From Liolophura sinensis (taxonomy: Eukaryota; Mollusca; Polyplacophora; Chitonida; Chitonidae), in contig NC_088298.1 in the NCBI RefSeq assembly GCF_032854445.1, positions 6,685,504 through 6,749,503 of the forward strand: DNA of 64,000 nucleotides, written 5' to 3'. Position numbers and translations under genes: made by a program. The notes under the pieces were generated by a model. That model saw only the letters and a list, made by a program, of their open reading frames with translations, searched no databases and had not been told where the DNA came from. Below are positions 55,580-64,000 of the stretch, piece by piece (the stretch's first letter is position 1; every line of letters begins with the position of its first letter).

Positions 55580-55666
55580 AACGACCTAATTAATCGTGAC
55601 GCGACCTAACTAATCGTGACGTGACCTAACAAACCGTGACACGACTTCAGTAATCGTGACGCGACA
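55580..55666 (+). repeat. 20-bp tandem repeat, 4 copies
   Basis: 'cgacctaattaatcgtgacg', 'cgacctaactaatcgtgacg', 'tgacctaacaaaccgtgaca' and 'cgacttcagtaatcgtgacg'. Confidence 0.9.
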
Positions 55667-56102
55667 ACTCGTTCTCCCGTGAGGAGGGATATGCATTGAC
55701 GTTCTCGACGAAGAGCCTACGAATGCAGTGGTTAACTCACCGCCATGTATATTATCCGTAACAGAAGATGAGCTGGCGTACAGCTAACTACTCAGAGTAC
55801 CTGTGGTTTTTATACTGTGTTATTAATCAATCAATCATAAATCTATAACCAAATCAAGACAACACGGTTGTGACGGTTGTACTAAGGAGCCTATTTGACA
55901 TCGGCACTTCACAGCTTGGTCAATTTTGACCCAAATGTATTATAACGGAACACACGTACAAAAATCCAACAGCTTCAACAATATGAACTATATTGTGCCA
56001 TTGGACGTTAGATCAACATTTACCTGACAAACTCCTGTATACTAATTCGAATGTGGACTGAAGTTTTGACAGGTACCCACTTTAGTATATGGCTGTGTCA
56101 TT

Positions 56103-57909
56103 AGACAACAATTTACCACGATCTGTATGCACTATTGATGATGTGACGTTAATCATTCATTCATTCATGAGACAACAATTTACCACGATCTGTATGCACT
56201 ATTGATGATGTGACGTTAATCATTCATTCATTCATGAGACAACAATTTACCACGATCTGTATGCACTATTGATGATGTGACGTTAATCATTCATTTATTC
56301 ATGAGACAACAATTTACCACGATCGGTATGCACTTTTGATGATGTGACGTTAATCATTCATTCATTCATGAGACAACAATTAACCACGATCTGTATGCAC
56401 TATTGATGATGTGACGTTAATCATTCATTCATTCATGAGACAACAATTTACCACGATCTGTATGCACTATTGATGATGTGACGTTAATCATTCATTCATT
56501 CATGAGACAACAATTAACCACGATCTGTATGCACTATTGATGATGTGACGTTAATCATTCATTCATTCATGAGACAACAATTTACCACGATCTGTATGCA
56601 CTATTGATGATGTGACGTTAATCATTCATTCATTCATGAGACAACAATTAACCACGGTCTGTATGCACTATTGATGATGTGACGTTAATCATTCATTTAT
56701 TCATGAGACAACAATTTACCTCGATTTGTATGCACTATTGATGATGTGACGTTATTCATTCATTCATTCATGAGACAACAATTTACCTCGATCTGTATGC
56801 ACTATTGATGCTGTGACGTTAATCATTCATTCATTCATTCATGAGACAATTTACCACGATCTGTATGCACTATTGATGATGTGACGTTAATCATTCATTT
56901 ATTCATGAGACAACAATTTACCACGATTTGTATGCACTATTGATGATGTGACGTTAATCATTCATTTATTCATGAGACAACAATTTACCACGATCTGTAT
57001 GCACTTTTGATGATGTGACGTTAATCATTCATTCATTCATGAGACAACAATTTACCACGATCTGTAAGCACTATTGATGATGTGACGTTAATCATTCATT
57101 TATTCATGAGACAACAATTTACCTCGATTTGTATGCACTATTGATGATGTGACGTTATTCATTCATTCATTCATGAGACAACAATTTACCTCGATCTGTA
57201 TGCACTATTGATGATGTGACGTTAATCATTCATTTATTCATGAGACAACAATTAACCACGATCTGTATGCACTATTGATGATGTGACGTTAATCATTCAT
57301 TTATTCATGAGACAACAATTTACCTCGATTTGTATGCACTATTGATGATGTGACGTTATTCATTCATTCATTCATGAGACAACAATTTACCTCGATCTGT
57401 ATGCACTATTGATGATGTGACGTTAATCATTCATTTATTCATGAGACAACAATTTACCACGATCTGTAAGCACTATTGATGATGTGACGTTAATCATTCA
57501 TTTATTCATGAGACAACAATTTACCTCGATCTGTATGCACTATTGATGATGTGACGTTAATCATTCATTCATTCATGAGACAACAATTTACCACGATCTG
57601 TAAGCACTATTGATGATGTGACGTTAATCATTCATTTATTCATGAGACAACAATTTACCTCGATTTGTATGCACTATTGATGATGTGACGTTAATCATTC
57701 ATTCATTCATGAGACAACAATTTACCTCGATCTGTAAGCACTATTGATGATGTGACGTTATTCATTTATTTATATATGAGACAACAATTTACCTCGATCT
57801 GTATGCACTATTGATGATGTGACGTTAATCATTCATTCATTCATGAGACAACAATTTACCACGATCTGTATGCACTATTGATGATGTGACAATCAATCAT
57901 TCATTCATT
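56103..57909 (+). repeat. 67-bp satellite, about 27 copies
   Basis: The unit starts 'gagacaacaatttaccacga', continues 'tctgtatgcactattgatga', and ends 'tgtgacgttaatcattcatt' plus 'cattcat'. Variants (cctcga for ccacga, taagca for tatgca, ttatt for ttcatt) recur in the same combinations, which points to block-wise amplification. The end of the unit resembles the SINE-B 3' tail. Confidence 0.97.
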
Positions 57910-58440
57910 AGAAGACAACTCATTGTCTCAATCGAAAAGATCTAAAATCAGGACTAGTACCTAACCTAGGTTCTGTGCTCGTCTCCACCTTCCAGCTAAC
58001 CTCATTAGTGTAAGTAATTATATATAATATGATGCGAAACACCCAACAAATAAAAGAGGAAGTCGGATGTGTGAGAGCAGGCCAGAATATGTGTTGTTAT
58101 GTCTTTGTATGATTGGTTTTCAAAACGCCGCATTCAAGACTCGTAAACCTGTGTGGCCGCGCTCAGGTTAATGAGTGTATGAGGGAGAAGTGCCCGGAGT
58201 AAAATCGCCGACCTTCCGCCATGTAACTAACAGGGTTCCAAACTTATAAAGCCGAAACAGGAACAGCGAGAACTGGACTTCATTTGATCCCATTTCTGTT
58301 TAACGCTGATCTGAGACACTTTCACGTATACTATGAGGGTCATTATGAAACCTGAGTGCGTCAGGTTAATCACGTGCACCGACGATTGGTAAATTACACA
58401 CTCAGGTGAAATGAAGATATGAACACCACAATTGGGTAGA
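57910..58440. other. No gene seen
   Basis: Non-repetitive flank between the satellite and the LINE remnant. A SINE-A-like scrap near 58110 ('gattggttttcaaaacgccg') is too weak to call. Confidence 0.35.
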
Positions 58441-60645
58441 AAAGTGGTACTTTTTATTTGTATTTTGTTTATTTGCCAAATAATAATATTACATATAAAT
58501 TAATATAGTAAGTACTATAAAACAAACAAGAATATTTATGAATGATCACAAGAAATTTGGTGAAAGTAAAGTCCAAAGGAAGTTGCTCTGTCACAAAACA
58601 AGAACATAAAGCTAATATACATGAAAAGTAACAATAAACTGAGTTTAAGACAAAAATGATGTGAACATGATGTTAGGTATTTAATAAGTGTTATTTTAGT
58701 TTGGATTTAAATAGCGAGATAGAAACAATAGATTTTAAATTGATTATAAATTGATTATAAATTTATAGATTATAAATTGAGGAGACTGGCTCTTGTTCGA
58801 TTATAGTGGACATTGTCTTACAAAATATCTACATATTCATCATATTGGGTATCAATTCTTCGTGATTAATATATTTGTGTGTAAACAGTAATACAGGATA
58901 TTTATTCAAGAGATTTACTGGCTAGATTTTGAACTAAATAAGTAAAGTTTCAGTATGTTGGAGACGATTTGATAATGCGCTGATTCGTGTACCTCGTTTC
59001 TGTAAGTTAGCCAATAAATGAATTTTACATGTGTTTCTCACATAATATTACCATATGGTACAAGTGGGTGGACAAGTGAATTAGTGGTGGATTAGAGGTC
59101 CATTTAAGTTTATCATTAAAAAGATTAGACAGAAAAAGACTTTTAAGAAAATTTTCATTTCTGGCTATGGTCAGGTTCAGAAGATCCCTTGATATGGATT
59201 TTTGGAATTAGGTTTTACTATCATAATTTTTTTTTTGTGTGCGTTAAGAGAGACGAAAACTTGTATAAATAGAAGGAATGTCTGAGCCTCGAACTTCGAG
59301 GCCATTGTGCCAAAACATTGATTGAAGTTATTAGCAATAGCCAATTTATCAGTGGTACTGATTCCATTTATGAGGAAAGAAGATGGTAAATTGTCACATG
59401 TTTTCCGATTTAACATTTCGTTAAGAATTTCCCGTGTACGCTTGATATCGTGATTGGATTAGTTGAATTTATATTCGAAGTATCTTTTACTGGCTAATAG
59501 GACAGAATCGTTTAACTTGTTTCTTTAACGACGGATTTTTTGCCCCGTCTGTTTCAGATTTAGTTACATATTTGGGTACGATACAGTTTGTTTCCTTCAA
59601 AGATAGAGTTAAGAATTCCGTTTGTAATTCAAGGTTTTACTAATTTTTTTTTACATACCCTATTGTCCACAAGTGTAAAAGAGTTATCATAAATCACACA
59701 AAAAATTTCAGAAAAATCTTTCAGCAAGATTTCAGGATTCTGTCCCCTTTGAAGTCACAGCTAAAATTTTTGATACCTTCGTAAAGTTGCTCTCTGCCGG
59801 CATCAGTTATCTTTCGATATGAAGCTACCTTTTTGGAGATATTCAGATCAACTGGGAAATGTGGTTTGGAGTATATGAAATATGGGAAAGGGGTCAGTTA
59901 TATCAGTTGACGTCGTGAAAATTAAGGATAGTATTGTCGATGATGGTGGCAGAACTTCATCCATTCTGGTGGGTTTAGTTCTCAAAGAAAAAAAGTAATG
60001 GGGTTTCATGATTTTCGAGAAACGCTTTGGACTGGTGAGATGCTCACCTTTGAGTAAATCAATATTAAAATCACCCATGATTATTTATATTTGTGTTCAA
60101 AGCGGCTAGATTGAAGAAGGGAAATTAAATGGTTGTTAAACCTCTCTAAACTTTCAGTAGGAGAGAGATATACAATACCTATCAGATAACTGGAATTTTG
60201 ATGTTCGAATTTTGACAGTACAGGTTTGAATATTTTCATCCGCATATGACTAGATCCCTCTCACTTTCTTTTCTGCCAGAGAAACACCCTGCATCAAATA
60301 GCAGATACTTTGATTGATGTGTATTAATAGTTTTCCAGTGGAAAATTTCATATTCCTTATCATTGGTGTCAACTACATTACATTCTAAGTCATAAAAATC
60401 TACAGGGTTATATCAAAGCTTATGAACAAAATCCAGATCAAATGCTCAGGTTCAGGATGTGTGCGTGTAGTATTATTGTCTTCACCACCAAAGAGCTGTA
60501 TTTCAACCAGCGATATCCTGGTTGCAGGGCCATTCAGCTTATATATATATTGATGGCTGCTATACGAATGTCGAAGCATAGATTTCAATCTATCTTTAAC
60601 TATCTGAACCGACGAGGGGCCGGACCCCTGGATCTTTGATAATTT
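58441..60645 (-). mobile_element. Degenerate non-LTR retrotransposon (LINE), minus strand
   Basis: Translated minus-strand fragments fit the endonuclease and linker of an APE-type LINE. At about 60078-59848, GDFNIDLLK is the conserved endonuclease block and FPIFHIL the end of the 'SDHFPIFH'-like block. At 59465-59177, NRKTCDNLPSSFLINGIST and TDKLAIANNFNQCFGTM match the linker before reverse transcriptase. Frameshifts and stops separate the pieces, so the element is dead. I could not identify the reverse-transcriptase core in 58441-59170. CR1/L2 or jockey-like placement is a guess. Confidence 0.75.
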
Positions 60646-61330
60646 CAATTTGGATATAGTTTTACGTTCTGAACTGTGATCGGGATACTTCCCCTAATTT
60701 CAATTTTAGTACACCAAGCCGTGAAACTCTAAAAGTACACAGTGTTCTAAAACGTTCTGTTTTATAGTTCCTTCTACGATTGCAATGTACTACACATCGA
60801 GTCCTATATAGTCCGCCAACTATCCCCGTGTTCCAGTGAAATGTGTGGCTCTCCGGGGGTGGAGCAAGTGTGTGCCAATAAGCTTTACAGCCGACCAGTC
60901 ATTACAAATTTTGTTTTCACTCCCCTGTGTACCCGACTCCATTAGCTCTGGCCATCAAGCAACACCAACAAAGAACTTAACCGGAGAGTTAGTTACCCAG
61001 TATAATTACTGGCCTTCACGTTACAACCCGTTAAACATCGATTTGTTTGGAAGCATCCGCCGATACGTTCCACGCGCCCTCGCCTCGGCAAGACCCTCCG
61101 GTGTTCACACGGATTCAGATTTTTGACATCAGCCCACCTGAAGCAGAATGTAGCGCTGTGTTCTTGTTGCTGATTGTCAGAGTGCGCATCTGTCAACAGG
61201 AAATTAAATAATAAGGCCTGTACACTGTTAGAAAAATACGGTTCTGTTGTACTTTTTAACGTGAAGTGATGGGTTAATGTCTGTGTACAGCAAAACAAAC
61301 AGTATTCCCTCGATAGACGTTGTCTTTTGA
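60646..61330. other. Unassigned, moderately GC-rich
   Basis: Overlapping open frames of 96 codons (plus, 60836-61126) and 101 codons (minus, 60993-61298) lack splice sites or familiar motifs. It may be a regulatory or untranslated region; nothing decisive. Confidence 0.3.
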
Positions 61331-61366
61331 AACTTAGTACAATGCAGAGGAATGAAGCATGGAATG

Positions 61367-61580
61367 AATGATTGAATGCTTGGGGTTTAACAGGGCACTT
61401 GACAATTTTTCAGTCATATGAAAACGAGGATTCGTTAGGTGTTTGCACATATACTGTGTCTCCCTGTGAGCCCTGTGAGTCCATTCCGCCAAAGTGTTGC
61501 CCCCACCGAAGTGCCAAGCCAAAGACACCAGACATGACACCCCAGCCACTCACATTTTACTGACACCAGACTGATCAGCC
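61367..61580 (-). repeat. SINE-B copy
   Basis: Reverse orientation: 'gaatgcttggggtttaacag', 'tttcagtcatatgaaaacga' and 'gccaaagtgttgcccccacc', then 'gacatgacaccccagccact'. Confidence 0.85.
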
Positions 61581-61782
61581 ATATTTGTAAAGTTATACTG
61601 CTGACAGTTCTAACCGAGTCGCTTCGCCTAGACGCTACACGTTATCGTGTTCGCTATGTTCCTCAAAATAGTCCACAAAAGCTTTTGCACTTGAGAGTGT
61701 CTTTTTTGTCTTGTTGTGTTGTGTGGCATAAATATATATGAGGTACTACGAAGTACTAAGCTACCTACTTATTTATATCCCG

Positions 61783-61881
61783 ACAACGACCTGTCCGGTT
61801 TCTTTTCACCATAATGCTGGCCGCCGTTGTAGAAGTGAAATATTCTTGTGTACGCCGTAAAACACCAGTCAAGTAAATCTT
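61783..61881 (+). repeat. SINE-A 3' fragment
   Basis: 'tttcttttcaccataatgct', 'gccgccgttgtagaagtgaa', ending 'gtaaaacaccagtcaagtaa'. A 40-base direct repeat ('gaggtactacgaa(g/a)tactaagctacctacttatttata') occurs at 61740 and 61931, flanking this copy. Confidence 0.8.
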
Positions 61882-62254
61882 TTGACAGGAATAAGTTAGG
61901 CGGTGGTGGCCGAGTGAAAATAATGGGATTATGAGGTACTACGAAATACTAAGCTACCTACTTATTTATATATTTATAACAATACTTTCATCAGGTCAAC
62001 CGAGACGTGGGTTCAAACCCATTCTTGGACATATTTTTAAGATTTCCTTGTTTCCATCCTCTGGAGCATAATATAATAATAATTATATATAATAATGTAT
62101 AATAATCCTCTGAGGTAGTTTCACATGAAGTTCGTTAAACTGTGTGACATTCCAGCCGAAAAACAAAAGTAACGTTCAAGGTCAGTTCTCAGGACGACGT
62201 ATAACGCATATCACCACAAGAACTAAGAAAATATACCGGTTTATATATAAGGGA

Positions 62255-62770
62255 ATTTATTACGAAGACAACAATTTTCACTGATATTGGAGAGACGATA
62301 GAAATGTTTTAGGCGAATGAGTGAGATCAGTATTCAGATCTTGCACAATACTAATATATAAGTTGTCGATAATAAAATATGTAGCTCAGTTGCGCTTTGA
62401 TTGCAACTGTTCGCATACCCAACGTGGATATCTAATTCAACGCGATCAATATATGAATTAGACACAGTCATGAAGCAGCCTGCCAGAGAGTCTGGAAGCA
62501 CTGTCCATATCTACGTACAAGGGAATTATACTCATTGTAAAACTTAAGAAACTCAGAGTGCCGGTGCTTAAAGGAATAATCTTGACACACTACTTTTTGC
62601 TGTAATATACTGTGTCTCAACTAACCTGTGGCGTTGATTGAAATCATCATATAAAACGCAGGATCTAACAAATGCTACAAGGCGTGACATGTACACACCA
62701 CATGGAGGGCCTTTCCGTATATTGCTATCCAAGTAAGGATAATTTACAGCTGAAGAGTTCTGCCTCTTCT
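62255..62770. repeat. Repeat-E, longest copy
   Basis: It aligns in order with 41550-41700 and then 41045-41330: 'ataagttgtcgataataaaa', 'gattgcaactgttcgcatac', 'cagagagtctggaagcactg' and 'ggatctaacaaatgctacaa'. No coding capacity seen. Confidence 0.65.
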
Positions 62771-63240
62771 AATAGTGTGTCAGGATAATTTGTATGTACG
62801 TAATATTAATATTCACATGTTAAAACCTATGATGCTCATTTGTATGAAACAAAAAAACAGTTCAGACATTAGATCTACTATCGATTCGTTGAATATAAAA
62901 TCATTCTTCGAGTGTGACGGAAGATCCTGTCGCTGTTATATCATTCTATACATTTAACTATGGCTGTGGCTAAATGAAATACTCCCAAGGCAGTTATTAA
63001 AATGATTGCGCGTTGCCAGAGGAAGAGAGGCTTGAATGCGACCTCATCGCGTTGGGTTTACACATACAAAGCGTTGACACAGGGCTCCTCTTACTATACT
63101 GACTTCTCATTGGCTTCGAAATCGTGCTTCGAAAACAAAAGCGTTGGCTGTACACTATGTCAAGGATATGGTTGGAGGTGAGGAGGGGGGGGGGGGGCGT
63201 GACTTACATGGACAATTGCATGTGTGGATTTGATCATAAT
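62771..63240. other. No gene seen
   Basis: Includes a poly-G run at 63186-63197. Frames crossing it are not supported. Confidence 0.35.
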
Positions 63241-63241
63241 T

Positions 63242-63336
63242 TGGAATTCCAGATATGTCCACAATTCCGGATATGTCCACACTTCCGGATATGTCCACAA
63301 TTCCGGATATGTCCACAATTCCGGATATGTCCACCA
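63242..63336 (+). repeat. 18-bp tandem repeat, 5 copies
   Basis: The unit is 'aattccggatatgtccac'. With a period divisible by three, it makes an in-frame ICPQFR repeat that is almost certainly not a protein. Confidence 0.95.
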
Positions 63337-63424
63337 TTGGTCCTGTCCAGATGCAGTATGAAAGACTACAGAACAGAGAGTAAATCAATCTACAACAGTC
63401 TGATATACATTTTGTTGGCAAACT

Positions 63425-63545
63425 GGCACACAGATGAAATACGGCCTCTTGTCAGTTTACCTCAGAGTTCTATTCTAACTGTTCATGTAAAGGCTTATAA
63501 ATTAGCAAGCTACTCGACCTCTAGCACCGTGGGTTAAACAGAGTT
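63425..63545 (-). repeat. Repeat-C copy
   Basis: 'gatgaaatacggcctcttgt', 'cagtttacctcagagttcta' and 'aactgttcatgtaaaggctt'. Confidence 0.75.
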
Positions 63546-64000
63546 AAACTAAAAAATAAAAAGTCATGTTAATCGTAATTTTTAGAATTATTCAAAATGC
63601 TACATTGCCATGCCATGTAATATACAAACACATTAAAAAACGCCCGGGGACCAGTCCTCGGGGAGAAGAAGGGCCCTGGGATAAGGGACTAGATCTGACT
63701 TAAGTCCAAGACAGCGTCCTGATTCTGGAATGTACGAGGAAAATTGTACAGAAATATTTTATTTTTGTTGTATTTTTTTGTGAGTTTACTCATTCCTGTT
63801 ATACATGATATCTATATAACAGGATTTTTTGTGTACCATTGCCAGTTGTGTTCTGCGTGGGCTTTTAAAGAAAATAATTTAAATCATCTAGTTAAGTTTC
63901 TCTCTCAACTCAGACTGTTCATTTAATACACTGGATAAAACGTCACACTCTTAATAGCTACAAAAATCAATAAATAAAACTTCTTTTCTGAACTTGAAGT
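63546..64000. other. No gene seen
   Basis: AT-rich end of window. 'ccagtcctcggggagaagaa' with 'gggccctgggat' near 63650 is a small GC-rich island of unknown origin. Confidence 0.35.

Noticed and set aside
60836-61298. Overlapping 96- and 101-codon frames
   Set aside because: No splice sites, no start context and no recognised motif on either strand.
63124-63537. 137-codon plus-strand frame
   Set aside because: It crosses a poly-G run, the 18-bp repeat (ICPQFR) and a repeat-C copy.

Overview
The window looks like nuclear DNA of a lophotrochozoan animal, most likely a mollusc. It is AT-rich, intron-and-repeat dominated, has no bacterial-style operons, and carries many copies of a tRNA-headed SINE whose 3' end reads 'cgccgtactcaagaatatttc' or its complement. 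That SINE type is, to my recollection, common in bivalve and other molluscan genomes. The species cannot be fixed from sequence alone. Most long open frames here are by-products of tandem repeats or SINEs and have been left out.

Layout. 1-1395: SINEs, then the terminal coding exon of a plus-strand gene (possible receptor tail) and a candidate 3' UTR reaching about 4.56 kb, interrupted by a 20-bp minisatellite. 4.7-8.0 kb: SINEs. 7.9-45.2 kb, minus strand: the main find. Two constant exons (8757-8848 and 8086-8129) encode a canonical EF-hand split by an intron, with a stop codon and an AATAAA signal. Upstream on the same strand lie at least six candidate first coding exons (16649-16890, 26395-26663, 27952-28211, 36566-36855, 37548-37774, 44419-44798) plus a decayed one (31430-31652). 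Most start with a signal-peptide-like segment, most contain dibasic or Gly-Lys-Arg sites, and every intact one ends at a consensus splice donor in phase 2. That is the phase the EF-hand exon accepts. I see no second EF-hand exon pair in the window. I read this as a candidate variable-first-exon, shared-EF-hand-tail secreted peptide locus. The linkage is inference; the exons and phases are visible.

25.8-33.4 kb: segmental triplication carrying three of these exons, separated by a 36-bp minisatellite. 38.3-43.4 kb: minisatellites and dispersed repeats. 46.4-50.26 kb: a 40-bp satellite laid out as reverse-forward-reverse blocks with a perfect 30-bp palindrome at one junction and a solo LTR inserted in the forward block. 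51-58 kb: repeats, including a 67-bp satellite whose unit resembles a SINE 3' tail. 58.4-60.6 kb: minus-strand remnant of a non-LTR retrotransposon with endonuclease fragments. The rest, to 64 kb, is SINE fragments and unassigned DNA.

Repeat names used below are local to this annotation: SINE-A (tail 'gtaaaacaccaatcaaataa'), SINE-B (tail 'acgacgttaagccccaagca'), SINE-G, repeat-C, MITE-D, repeat-E, repeat-F and repeat-H.
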